Source: Alienimonas chondri
GTDB taxonomy: Bacteria > Planctomycetota > Planctomycetia > Planctomycetales > Planctomycetaceae
Length of the DNA stretch: 64,000 bases
Direction of reading: 5' to 3'
Assembly: GCF_013036045.1 (NCBI RefSeq)
Contig: NZ_WTPX01000005.1
Coordinates: 1-64,000, forward strand
Shown: positions 26,099 through 34,744 of the stretch, in pieces
Layout of the letters: the number at the start of each line of letters is the position of its first letter
How positions within the stretch are numbered: the stretch's first letter is position 1
Translations under genes and position numbers: made by a program
The notes under the pieces: model-generated
The model's database searches: none
The model's input: the letters and a program-made list of their open reading frames with translations, nothing else
Told to the model about the DNA's origin: nothing

Positions 26099-27778
26099 AT
26101 GAGAACGCATTCACCCATTCGCACCCTCGCCGCGGGGTTCGCCCTCGCCGCAGTTGGCCTCTTCGCAGCGCCCGCCGCGGGGCAATCAGCGCAGTCTTCG
26201 GCGGAGAGCCAGGCCAACGCGGGATCGAACGCGGACCGGTCTTCAGCGACCCTGATGTTACAGGGACCGACCGGCGACGACGTATTGTCCGTCACCCGCA
26301 ACCCGCCCGGCCAGGCACGCGCCGGGCAGGACGTCTCCTACACCATTGACGTGGAAAACGTCAGTGGGTTCCCGGTGCAGGGCGTGTCCATCATGGAGAG
26401 CTTCAAGGGCGGCTTTGAAGTCGTTTCCGCGAAGCAGAAGTCTTCTAAAAAGGAGGGTTCGAAGAAAAACAGCTCAAAGAAGTCCAAGCAACGGTCCGGC
26501 GATCAATCCGCCGCCCAGTCCGGGCAAATGAAGTCCGGCTCCAAAGCGAAGGGGGGGAATGCTCAATTCCGCGTCGACCTCGGCTCCCTCGACGCCGGTC
26601 AGACGAAGACCGTCGCCGTGACCGGCACGGCCCCGAAGGAAGGTCAGATCCGGGCCTGTCTGTCCGCTGATTACCGGCCGACGCTGTGCACGAGCTTCGA
26701 CGTGGTCGCCCCGAATCTCAAGCTGACCCGCAAGGTTCTGATCGACGCCCGCGGCGAGCTGTCCGAGATGGGCATGAAGAACGCCGCGTACCTGTGCGAC
26801 ACGGTCGCTGTACGTTACACCGTGAAGAACGTCGGCTCCGGCGAGAGCCGCGGCGTGACGCTCAACGACGACCTGCCCCAAGGGCTGGTGACCGCGGATG
26901 GGTCAAAGTCCGAGATCTCGGAAGACCTCGGCGATCTCTCCGCCGGCGAAACCGTGACGAAGGAGTATCAGCTGACGCTCGCCGAGGGCCGCGAGAAGGG
27001 CGGCAAGTTCACGATGGCCGCCGCTACGGCCAAGAGCCAAACGGACACCGCCCGCAGCGGCGAGGACACGGCTCCGCTCCGTCTCCTCCAGCCGAACCTG
27101 ACGCTGAACATCGACGGCCCGCAGGAGCAGTACCTCGACCGCCCGGCCGAATACACCGTCACCGTTAAGAACGACTCGAAGGACCCCGCGCTGGACACGA
27201 AGGTGCAGCTGTCGACGCCGTCGGCCGCCTCGGAGTTCAACGTGCAGAGTCAGGACGCCGTGGGTCAACTGATCAACGTCGGCACGCTGAAGGCCGGTGA
27301 AAGCCGTGACTACACCGTCACGTTGACCGCGACGGACCCGTCGACGATCAGCCTGTCCGGCGAAGCGAACGCCTACTGCACCGATGCCGCGGAAGCCTCC
27401 GCGAAGACCAAGTTCAAGGGCGTCGCCGCGATCTTGCTGGAAGTGGTCGACCAGGTCGATCCCGTGCCCGTCGATGAGACGACGACGTATGAGATCTACG
27501 TGAAGAACCAGGGCTCCGCCGCGGACTCTGAGGTCGAACTGACCGCGAGTCTGCCGGACAACCTCGAATTCGTCGAGGGGTCCGGGGACTCCAAGATCAC
27601 CGCGGACGGCAACAAGCTGCGGTTCAAGAAGATCCCGACCGTCGCTCCGGGCGACATCCTCTCCTGGGAAGTGAAGACGAAGGCAACCAGCGCCGACAAG
27701 GTGCGCTTCCGCGTCGAACTGACCAGCGAGGCGAACCCCCGCGCGGTGTTCGAACTCGAACCCACCACGCTCTACTGA
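26099..27778 (+). CDS. Exported DUF11/CARDB-type repeat protein
   Basis: A 559-residue exported protein with a Sec signal peptide (basic start, hydrophobic core, cleavage near AAGQS at residue 27-31). It contains four Ig-like DUF11 units: about 58-180, 200-300, 320-415 and 435-545. Each carries variants of YTV-VKN-G, GV-L-D-LP and LGDL-AGET motifs typical of the family. The first unit is interrupted by a Lys/Ser-rich, low-complexity loop (about 106-150), which is unusual. DUF11 proteins of Planctomycetota are abundant cell-envelope proteins; a structural or adhesive surface role is inferred. A good Shine-Dalgarno sequence AAAGGA sits four bases before the ATG, and a strong terminator follows. 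Confidence 0.88.
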   Translation: MRTHSPIRTLAAGFALAAVGLFAAPAAGQSAQSSAESQANAGSNADRSSATLMLQGPTGDDVLSVTRNPPGQARAGQDVSYTIDVENVSGFPVQGVSIMESFKGGFEVVSAKQKSSKKEGSKKNSSKKSKQRSGDQSAAQSGQMKSGSKAKGGNAQFRVDLGSLDAGQTKTVAVTGTAPKEGQIRACLSADYRPTLCTSFDVVAPNLKLTRKVLIDARGELSEMGMKNAAYLCDTVAVRYTVKNVGSGESRGVTLNDDLPQGLVTADGSKSEISEDLGDLSAGETVTKEYQLTLAEGREKGGKFTMAAATAKSQTDTARSGEDTAPLRLLQPNLTLNIDGPQEQYLDRPAEYTVTVKNDSKDPALDTKVQLSTPSAASEFNVQSQDAVGQLINVGTLKAGESRDYTVTLTATDPSTISLSGEANAYCTDAAEASAKTKFKGVAAILLEVVDQVDPVPVDETTTYEIYVKNQGSAADSEVELTASLPDNLEFVEGSGDSKITADGNKLRFKKIPTVAPGDILSWEVKTKATSADKVRFRVELTSEANPRAVFELEPTTLY

Positions 27779-27840
27779 GAGAATGATTTGACGACGGAAC
27801 GGTCGATCACCCGATCGGCCGGATTGACTGGAAACCTTCG

Positions 27841-27872
27841 ACCCGATCGCACCCCGCGATCGGGTCGTTTTT
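27841..27872 (+). terminator. Intrinsic terminator of the DUF11 gene
   Basis: ACCCGATCGC and GCGATCGGGT form a perfect 10-base stem around a 5-base loop, followed by CGTTTTT. It lies 62 bases after the stop codon and is directed on the plus strand; the opposite strand has no T-run. Confidence 0.9.
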
Positions 27873-27916
27873 CGTTTCGGGGTCCGGAAACGCAGACCGA
27901 TCGGTCGCCGCTGCGC

Positions 27917-29458
27917 CTACTGCACGCCGGGCAGCCCCCAGTATCGGGCGGCCCAGTAAGCGTGCAGGTAGTCGATCCCGGCGGCCCATTTGTCGAGCAC
28001 CGGGCCGGTCTGGCGGTAGGTCAAGTTGGGATTCGCCTTCCAGACGTAGCAGTCCCAAGGCCGTTGCTCCACCACCCAAACGTCCGGCCGTTCGCCGTTC
28101 TTCTCCACGATGGCCGACCGCCGGGAGAGCGGGAACCGCCGCAGGTGTTCGACGCCCTCTTCGATCTCGTGACGGGCGATCGCGAATTCCGCTTGCTGCT
28201 CGCGGGGATCGGGCAGGATGGCCGCGGCCCGCCGTCCGTCCATCAACAGCCCGCCCCAGAGGAAGGAGAGCAGACTGTTTCGTTCCCCCCGCACGCCGCG
28301 CATTGCATACAGCGGCGTGCGCCCCATTTCGTAGAGGAACTGACCGTCCGCGGCGGTATTCGCGGAGCGAGCCAACTCCCACTCCAGCAGCAGGGCCGTA
28401 TACCCGGCCGTGAAGACATGGTGGCGGTCGTTCATCCCTTTCACCACGGCGCTGGCGCCGATCCGTTGCGGGCGAACGAGCTGCGTCGGCACCTCGTAGT
28501 ACACATGGTGCTTCGCTCTGAGATCCTCGAACGCCTCCTTCACCCGGCGGACGGCGTTCGGGTCGATATTTGGGGCGTTGGCGCCCAAGCCCGCTCCGCC
28601 GGCGACGACGAGGTAGGCCACCTGCGCGTTGAACGGGATCGACTGCGGCCCCAGCCGCGGCGTGATGTCGCCGTATTCCGTGCGTTTGCCGTTCGCTTCG
28701 GTCAGGTGGTAATCGTGCCGGACGAGGTGGTCCGCCAGGATGAGTGAGAGCCGCTGTGCGCGGCCGAGGTCGACCGGGTCGAGCGCCGACCCGCACAACA
28801 ACTGGCAGACGATCAGCCCGCCGGCGATCTGATTGACCGTGCCTTTGGCGGCGTCGGAATGGACGTAGATCACCGGTCCGTTCGCCGGCCGATACCGCAT
28901 CGTCAAGCTCCCCACAGGCTTGTCGGACTGCGTGAAGCAGCGGGCCGGCAGTCCCTTCTGCCCGGTCACCTCCATGCCCAGTTCAAGACCATAGATCAGC
29001 GTGCGCACCCACTCCAACGCCGCGGGGTCGCGGGTGACCGCGTACCGGTAGCTCATCGCGGCGAGCAATGCGCCGTTCCACGTGAGCGTGTCCGGACCGG
29101 GGTTGAAGGTTCCCTCACCGCCGGGAGTCTTGGGGAGGAACGCCGTTTGGTGGACGATTCCGACTTGCGCGCCGGTCGATTTCGGGGCGAACAATTCGAG
29201 GTGATGACGCCGAATCACCCAGTCGTAGTACGCCGCCTTCTCCGCGAGCGGGATCTGTCGCGTGCCACCGAAGTACGCGGTGAGAGCCTCTTCAAACGCC
29301 GCCAGAGCCGCCGCGGAACGGTCGTCGGTGGGGGCCGCCGGGCGGGCGACCGCCAAACGGCCCGTCTCGGCGAACGGGCCGGGGTCTCCGGGCAACTGGG
29401 GGCCGGGGGGTTGAGCCGGCAAGACGGCGAGCAACAGGCAACTGATCGGACCGGTCAT
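27917..29458 (-). CDS. Secreted alpha-helical protein, possible alpha/alpha-barrel enzyme
   Basis: A 513-residue exported protein of unknown function. The N-terminus MTGPISCLLLAVLPAQPPGP looks like a short signal peptide. The mature part consists of many amphipathic helices with conserved-looking aromatic and His residues (YDWVIRRHHLELF, LTWNGALLAAMSYRYAV, NDRHHVFTAGYTALLLEWELAR, YLHAYWAARYWG), suggesting an alpha/alpha toroid as in polysaccharide lyases or glycosidases. This is a fold guess without identified catalytic residues. ATG at 29458 is chosen because a start upstream would add a charged, non-signal-like leader. It follows the HEAT-repeat lipoprotein gene by 83 bases. Confidence 0.6.
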   Translation of the reverse strand: MTGPISCLLLAVLPAQPPGPQLPGDPGPFAETGRLAVARPAAPTDDRSAAALAAFEEALTAYFGGTRQIPLAEKAAYYDWVIRRHHLELFAPKSTGAQVGIVHQTAFLPKTPGGEGTFNPGPDTLTWNGALLAAMSYRYAVTRDPAALEWVRTLIYGLELGMEVTGQKGLPARCFTQSDKPVGSLTMRYRPANGPVIYVHSDAAKGTVNQIAGGLIVCQLLCGSALDPVDLGRAQRLSLILADHLVRHDYHLTEANGKRTEYGDITPRLGPQSIPFNAQVAYLVVAGGAGLGANAPNIDPNAVRRVKEAFEDLRAKHHVYYEVPTQLVRPQRIGASAVVKGMNDRHHVFTAGYTALLLEWELARSANTAADGQFLYEMGRTPLYAMRGVRGERNSLLSFLWGGLLMDGRRAAAILPDPREQQAEFAIARHEIEEGVEHLRRFPLSRRSAIVEKNGERPDVWVVEQRPWDCYVWKANPNLTYRQTGPVLDKWAAGIDYLHAYWAARYWGLPGVQ

Positions 29459-29541
29459 GCCCTTTTCTAGTCCGTCGGCCCCCCCGCGGGAAAGTCGGCG
29501 AGTTTCCCGCCCGCCGGTTTCCCTCCCGCCGGAGGGGACGG

Positions 29542-31341
29542 TCACCGATCGTCGCCAGCGGCCGATCCGGCCATCAGACGGCGATTGACGTTTCCGCGAG
29601 CCGTCCGCATATGCTTGGCCAGGGCGCGGTCCGTTTCGAGCTTCGATTGGGCGAGGAGGCGGTCGGCGGACTTCTCCGTCCCAATCTCTCCCAACAGCGT
29701 CGCGACGTCGGCACGAACCTTAGGATCAGGATCGGTCAACCGGTCGATCACGGCGTCTTCCGCCGCGGCGCCCAGGTCACGCAGCACGTCGACCGCGGCC
29801 TCGCCCATCCAACGCTCGTCCGCGACGGCGACCGCGGCTTCGGCCGCGGCCTTCTTCGCAGCGGGGTCGTCGACGTCGGCCAGCTTCCGCAGCAGTTTTT
29901 CCTTGTCATTGTGCCAGAGATCCGAACCTTCGATCTGCTTGCGGATCATGTCCGCATAGCCATCCGGACGCCAGGTGATCAACAGGCTTGAGAGATCGTC
30001 CCGTTCCATGCGTTCGGGCGCTCGCATGGAGAACAGCAACGCTTCCCCGACGACGGCGCGTTCCTGCTCCGTCGCCTCCTCCGGCAACGTGCGGGCGAGG
30101 TGCTTGATCGCCTCCTTCCTCGCCCAATAGTCGTCGCTGTTCCGGAGCACCCGCGCCGCCCAGATGGTCTCCGCTTCGCCGGGCGCCGGCTCCCGGTCGG
30201 ACGCGACGCCGCTGGAGGATCGCATCCCCGACCCGCCGCGCGCCAGTTCCTTCACGTCCGCGGGGATCTTGGCGACCACCTGAATCACCCGGGCATTGGC
30301 GTCGAAGTCCGTCACGTCGCCGAATTCGATCCGCTCCTTGTAGGCCTCCACGTCCTCGACCGGAGCCACGGACAACGTGATCTGATCGCTGGTGGAGAGC
30401 CACCGGTGCTTGGCGACGCTCAGCAGGCGGTCGCCCTCCGGCGACATGTCCGGCGCCCCGGCCTCTTTTTTGATCCACGCCTGCCGGTCGGAGTCGCTGC
30501 CGAAACTCGTGTCGTACTTCACGACCACGCGGACCTGCTTCTCGGGCGGGTAGAGGTCGGCCAGCTTGTCCGGCTCGCCGTCGGGAAGCACCCCCGGCAA
30601 CACGGACCGCAGCGTCACCGAGCGGGAGGACGAATCGACCGAGACCTGCTCCACGCCGTGGGCCGCCGCTTCGACACGGCCGAGATCGGAGACGGGAAAG
30701 AGGTAGTACACCCGCTCCTTGTCGCCGGTCGGGCCGGCGACGACGCGTGAACGACCGATCTCCGCTTCGACGATCTCATAGTTGTACCAGACCGGCCCGA
30801 AGCCGGCGCTGCCCTTCACGGCCTCCTGCTCGGCTCGTTTGCGGTTCGCTTCGGTGGCCGCGCGCGAGCCGGACGTCTGTTCGGAGTAGAATTGGCTCGC
30901 GGCTTTGCGAAGTTGCTCGTAGAGGAAAGCCGGCTCGCCCTCCGCGTAGCCGATGTCGGTTACGATCACCGTCGCGGCAAGGCGTTTTTCATTCGCGTCG
31001 AGGCTGTTTTCGAAGGCCCGTCGGCCGTTCTCAATCTCTTTCGCATACGACGATGCGCTCCGGGGAGCGTCGTCGCGGACGCGAGTCGGATTGGAAGAAA
31101 AACCGACGCCGGGATTTGCGTTCCGCGTTGCAGGCGTCGATTGGCTGTACGACGAGTTGCTGGAAGCGACCGGCGCCCCCTGCGGGGTCTCGCCGACGAG
31201 CGTGCCGGCGCCGTCGCACCCCGCCGAAGCGGCCAGCGCCGCCGCGACCATTGCGGGCAGAGCCCCACGGGTCAAAACCGAGCAGGGGACGACGACAAGC
31301 GAGCGCGGCACGACGGCCTCCGGGATCGGGGATTCGGTCAC
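29542..31341 (-). CDS. HEAT-repeat lipoprotein, unknown function
   Basis: A 599-residue protein with a hydrophobic N-terminal segment ending AALAASAGC, a lipobox that predicts a lipid-anchored envelope protein. A disordered Ser/Asn linker follows, then a central alpha/beta region (about 90-395). The C-terminal third is helical and includes HEAT-type repeats (AVDVLRDLGAAAEDAVIDRL, RADVATLLGEIG). GTG at 31341 is chosen because the frame further upstream would overlap the divergent ispH gene, and the next ATG would leave no charged n-region. The 118-base gap to ispH must hold both promoters. It is probably co-transcribed with the downstream secreted protein. Confidence 0.72.
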   Translation of the reverse strand: MTESPIPEAVVPRSLVVVPCSVLTRGALPAMVAAALAASAGCDGAGTLVGETPQGAPVASSNSSYSQSTPATRNANPGVGFSSNPTRVRDDAPRSASSYAKEIENGRRAFENSLDANEKRLAATVIVTDIGYAEGEPAFLYEQLRKAASQFYSEQTSGSRAATEANRKRAEQEAVKGSAGFGPVWYNYEIVEAEIGRSRVVAGPTGDKERVYYLFPVSDLGRVEAAAHGVEQVSVDSSSRSVTLRSVLPGVLPDGEPDKLADLYPPEKQVRVVVKYDTSFGSDSDRQAWIKKEAGAPDMSPEGDRLLSVAKHRWLSTSDQITLSVAPVEDVEAYKERIEFGDVTDFDANARVIQVVAKIPADVKELARGGSGMRSSSGVASDREPAPGEAETIWAARVLRNSDDYWARKEAIKHLARTLPEEATEQERAVVGEALLFSMRAPERMERDDLSSLLITWRPDGYADMIRKQIEGSDLWHNDKEKLLRKLADVDDPAAKKAAAEAAVAVADERWMGEAAVDVLRDLGAAAEDAVIDRLTDPDPKVRADVATLLGEIGTEKSADRLLAQSKLETDRALAKHMRTARGNVNRRLMAGSAAGDDR

Positions 31342-31459
31342 CAATGTACGAGCGTTGATTCGTCGAACAACTGGCGGTTCTCCGAACGTGCCGCGACCGT
31401 CGCGGCCTCCTCCGGTTAGACTGATTTCGCCCACTCTTCGTTCCCGCCGCGCCGCTCCG

Positions 31460-32470
31460 ATGCACATCCTTCTCGCCAACCCTCGCGGATTTTGCGCCGG
31501 GGTGAATATGGCGGTCGACGCGCTGGATCTGGCGGTCGAGCGCTTCGGAGACGGCGGGCCGAACGCCGGCGCCGGGATCTACGTTTACCACGAGATCGTT
31601 CACAACAAGGCGGTCGTCGAACGCTTCACAGACGTCGGCGTGACCTTCGTGGAGGAGGTGGAGGACGTGCCGGAGGGCAGCGTGCTGATGTACTCCGCCC
31701 ACGGCGTCAGCCCCGCGATCCGCGACGCCGCCAAGGCCCGCCGCTTGTTCACCATCGACGCCACCTGCCCGTTGGTCACGAAGGTGCACATCGAAGCGAT
31801 TCGCTACGCTAAAGAGGGCTATCACATCGTGCTGATCGGCCACGAGGGCCACGACGAAGTGATCGGCACGATGGGCGAAGCGCCGGAGAGCATCACCCTG
31901 GTGGACAGTCCGGGGGAGGTGGACAAACTCGACTTCGCGCTTCGCCCCGACGGCACGCCGGCTCCGTTGGCCGTGCTGACGCAAACGACCCTGTCCGTCG
32001 ATGAAGCCGGCCGGGTGATGGACCGGCTCCGCGAGCGTTTCCCGCACCTCGAAACGCCCCGCAAGGAAGACATCTGCTACGCGACGACGAATCGTCAGGA
32101 AGCCGTCCGCTTGCTGGCGGAGCGCAGCGACCTGTTGCTGGTCCTCGGCAGTCGTAACTCCTCGAACAGCCTGCGGCTGGTGGAGATCGGCAAGGAGTGC
32201 GGAATCCCCGGGTACCTCCTGGACGGCCCGGAGGAACTGCGGGACGAATGGTTTCTCGCGGAGGACGGCACGCCGGTCGGCACGGTGCTCGTCACCGCCG
32301 GCGCCAGCGCCCCCGAGCGGGTCGTCTCCGGCGTGATCGAACGATTGCGGGAGCAATACGGAGCGACCGTCAGCGAAGAAACCCTGCGAACCGAACACGT
32401 GCGGTTCCCCCTCCCGAAGGAACTGCGGCCGGAGGTGCCCGGCAAGACGGTGGTCACGTTGAAAGCATAG
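31460..32470 (+). CDS. ispH: 4-hydroxy-3-methylbut-2-enyl diphosphate reductase IspH (LytB)
   Basis: Last enzyme of the MEP isoprenoid pathway. It uses a [4Fe-4S] cluster to convert HMBPP to IPP and DMAPP in the cytoplasm. The 336-residue product starts directly with MHILLANPRGFCAG, which carries the first cluster cysteine (C12). H44 in YHEIVHN, H81 in SAHGVS, C103 in DATCPLV, the TQTTLS segment, the third cysteine in DICYATTNRQ, and SRNSSNS are all present, as in functional LytB. ATG at 31460 is chosen over longer in-frame starts because it matches the family start exactly. No other isoprenoid gene is next to it. Confidence 0.97.
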   Translation: MHILLANPRGFCAGVNMAVDALDLAVERFGDGGPNAGAGIYVYHEIVHNKAVVERFTDVGVTFVEEVEDVPEGSVLMYSAHGVSPAIRDAAKARRLFTIDATCPLVTKVHIEAIRYAKEGYHIVLIGHEGHDEVIGTMGEAPESITLVDSPGEVDKLDFALRPDGTPAPLAVLTQTTLSVDEAGRVMDRLRERFPHLETPRKEDICYATTNRQEAVRLLAERSDLLLVLGSRNSSNSLRLVEIGKECGIPGYLLDGPEELRDEWFLAEDGTPVGTVLVTAGASAPERVVSGVIERLREQYGATVSEETLRTEHVRFPLPKELRPEVPGKTVVTLKA

Positions 32471-32586
32471 GTGGAGCATGCCGGCGCCAGTCCGACAGGG
32501 AGTTCGGGCGTCGCGAACTTGCGGCGACGGCGCGTGTCCGTAGGATGCCGCCCCGCCGTCGCGTTTTTCGCGGCGTGCGGCAGACC

Positions 32587-32673
32587 GGAGAGTTGCCGGA
32601 GTGGTCGATCGGGCAGGATTGCTAATCCTGTGTACCTTTCGGGGTACCGCGGGTTCGAATCCCGCACTCTCCG
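32587..32673 (+). tRNA. tRNA-Ser (anticodon GCT)
   Basis: An 87-base class II tRNA. The acceptor is GGAGAGT with ACTCTCC and discriminator G, the anticodon stem is CAGGA/TCCTG around loop TTGCTAA (anticodon GCT, reading AGC/AGU), a long variable arm (TGTACCTTTCGGGGTAC) follows, and the T arm is GCGGG-TTCGAAT-CCCGC. CCA is not encoded. It lies between ispH and the molybdenum operon. Confidence 0.96.
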
Positions 32674-32867
32674 CTTGAGGTTGTCGGAGGTTGGAATAAA
32701 GGTCGGCGCGGTCGCCGGGGAGAGGTGCCCCGGGCCGTAAAATGCCGGCGGCGGTCGCGCGATGGTCGCGGCGACAGCCCGGCCTGCTCCTGGGGAATCC
32801 CCCCGTCGCGGGATACTCGAGGCGAGCTACAACGGGCTGCCCTGGAACTTCTTGTTCGAGACAGCCG

Positions 32868-33671
32868 ATGCCGCCCCCCGCTCGCTCATCCGCTCCGGCG
32901 GGTCGACATCCGGATCTTCCCCCATGCTGCGAGGGAGACGGGTCTCTGAAAACGGAACCGGTCTCGGGGGTCTCTCGGCGAACGTTCCTCGGCTCCGCCC
33001 CGGCGGGGGCCGCTCTCGCCGGCGTCGCCGCCGGAGCCGGTGCTGCCGCATCGGATTCGCCCGAGACCTCGGAGAAGGACGCCGCCGCCGTCGAATTGAC
33101 CCTCAACGGGGAGGCCCGCTCTGAATCATTCGATCCACGGGTCACGCTGGTCGACCTGCTCCGTGAACGGATCGGCCTGACGGGCACGAAGAAAGGCTGC
33201 GATCACGGCGCCTGCGGTTCCTGCACCGTGCACATCGAACGGCCGGGCGATGAGGGGCCGTCGCGACAACTCGCCTGTTTGACGTTCGCCGCAACGCTGG
33301 ACGGCGCGAAGGTCACTACCATCGAAGGCCTGCCTGCGAGCGTGGGGAAGGGCGGCGAGGAACTGCACCCGTTGCAAGAGGCCTTCCTCCGTTGCGACGC
33401 CTACCAGTGCGGCTATTGCACGCCGGGGCAGATCATGAGCGGCGCCGCGCTGCTCCGCGAAGACTCCGCCGGCGGCGGGCACGCGAACAGTCGGGAGCAG
33501 GTTCGCGAATGGATGAGCGGCAACCTCTGTCGCTGCGGCGCCTACCCGAACATCGTCTCCGCGGTCCGCCAAACCGCGGGGGAGGAACCGGAAGCCGATC
33601 CCTCCGCCGACGTCAAAATCCTCTCCGCCGCCGACGCGGCCTCCGACCGCGACGAACAGGGGAGGAACTGA
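32868..33671 (+). CDS. Tat-exported [2Fe-2S] subunit of a PaoABC-like molybdenum hydroxylase
   Basis: The iron-sulfur subunit of a xanthine-oxidase-family enzyme, which transfers electrons from the molybdenum centre to the FAD subunit. A Tat motif SRRTFLG followed by an Ala/Gly-rich core predicts export with bound partners. Two clusters are present: a plant-type site CDHGACGSCTVH with a later Cys (LACLTF), and the second site CGYCTPGQ with CRCGAYP. ATG at 32868 gives a long leader before the Tat motif. A CTG at 32946, eight bases after a strong GAGGGAG ribosome site, would put the twin Arg at the usual distance, so the start is unsettled. It is the first of nine co-oriented genes. The Tat signal makes it more like PaoA than cytoplasmic XdhC-type small subunits. 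Confidence 0.9.
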   Translation: MPPPARSSAPAGRHPDLPPCCEGDGSLKTEPVSGVSRRTFLGSAPAGAALAGVAAGAGAAASDSPETSEKDAAAVELTLNGEARSESFDPRVTLVDLLRERIGLTGTKKGCDHGACGSCTVHIERPGDEGPSRQLACLTFAATLDGAKVTTIEGLPASVGKGGEELHPLQEAFLRCDAYQCGYCTPGQIMSGAALLREDSAGGGHANSREQVREWMSGNLCRCGAYPNIVSAVRQTAGEEPEADPSADVKILSAADAASDRDEQGRN

Positions 33672-33674
33672 CCG

Positions 33675-34697
33675 ATGGTCCCTTTCACGCTCACGACCCC
33701 GCCCGACGCGGTCCCGAACGCCGACGGTCCCACGTACCTCGCCGGCGGCACGACGCTGGCGGACCTGATGAAGCTGAACGTCCTCCAGCCGGATCGGGTT
33801 GCGCACCTCCGCGGGTTTCAGTCGACGGCGATCGAAGAGATCGACGGCGAATTATGGGTCGGCGCCGGCTGCACGATGGCCGCGCTCGCGGATCACCCAA
33901 TTGTGCGGGCCAGGCTGCCGGCGGTTCGGCATGCGTTGATCCTCGCGGCGTCGCCGCAGATCCGAAATATGGCGACGGTCGGAGGGAACCTGCTCCAGCG
34001 AACCCGATGCCCGTACTACCGGCACACGGAATTCCGCTGCAACAAACGTGAACCGGGCAGCGGTTGCGACGCGCAGGAAGAGGGGGCCGATCGCTCGTTG
34101 ATGGCCGTGCTGGGCACGTCGGAGCGCTGTATCGCGAACTACCCAGGGGACTTCGCCGTCGCGTTCGCTGCGCTCGGCGGCACGATCGAAACCGCTCACC
34201 CCGACGGGAACCGCTCCATTTCCGCAACCGACCTGCACCGGCTCCCCGAAGACACGCCGCACATCGAGACCGTGTTGAGGCCGGGCGAGCTGATCAGCCA
34301 GCTCGTGCTGCCGCTCTCGCCTGCGGCGGCAAACGGGTGGTACTGCAAGGTCCGCGAACGCAGCAGCTACGCCTTTGCCCTCGCCAGCGCCGCGGTGGGG
34401 TTGGAGTTGGACGGCGATCGCGTAACGAGTTGCCATATCGCGCTCGGCGGCGTCGGAACGAAACCGTGGCGTTCGCCGGAGGCGGAAGCGGTTCTCACCG
34501 GTCAGCAGGCGACCGACGAGCGCATCGAAGCAGCGTCCGAAGCCGCCCTCGCCGACGCGAATCCGCCGAAGGGCACGGAATACAAGGTGACGTTGGCAAA
34601 ACGCACGCTCGCCTTCGCCCTGAAGCGACTCCGCGATGAGGGGCCGCCGGACGATGCGACGTTGCTCGCCCTCCAGCACGGCCGCGAGTTCGGCTGA
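33675..34697 (+). CDS. FAD and [4Fe-4S] subunit of the PaoABC-like hydroxylase
   Basis: The 340-residue medium subunit binds FAD through YLAGGTTLADLM (about 21-32) and SPQIRNMATVGGNLLQRTRC. Four cysteines at 112, 122, 131 and 152 (RTRCPYYR, FRCNK, GSGCDAQ, SERCIAN) match the extra [4Fe-4S] cluster known in PaoB and in 4-hydroxybenzoyl-CoA reductase, and are absent from ordinary xanthine dehydrogenase FAD subunits. The C-terminal CO-dehydrogenase-flavoprotein-like domain starts near 225. The gene begins three bases after the small-subunit stop. The cluster cysteines are the main reason for calling the complex PaoABC-like. Confidence 0.92.
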   Translation: MVPFTLTTPPDAVPNADGPTYLAGGTTLADLMKLNVLQPDRVAHLRGFQSTAIEEIDGELWVGAGCTMAALADHPIVRARLPAVRHALILAASPQIRNMATVGGNLLQRTRCPYYRHTEFRCNKREPGSGCDAQEEGADRSLMAVLGTSERCIANYPGDFAVAFAALGGTIETAHPDGNRSISATDLHRLPEDTPHIETVLRPGELISQLVLPLSPAAANGWYCKVRERSSYAFALASAAVGLELDGDRVTSCHIALGGVGTKPWRSPEAEAVLTGQQATDERIEAASEAALADANPPKGTEYKVTLAKRTLAFALKRLRDEGPPDDATLLALQHGREFG

Positions 34698-34744
34698 TTC
34701 GTTTCCGTTTCGCGACGCCCCGGCCTCCTCCCGCCCCACGATCG

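Noticed and set aside
30953-31459. N-terminal extension of ispH
   Set aside because: The family starts exactly at MHILLANPRGFCAG; the extension is antisense to the lipoprotein gene.
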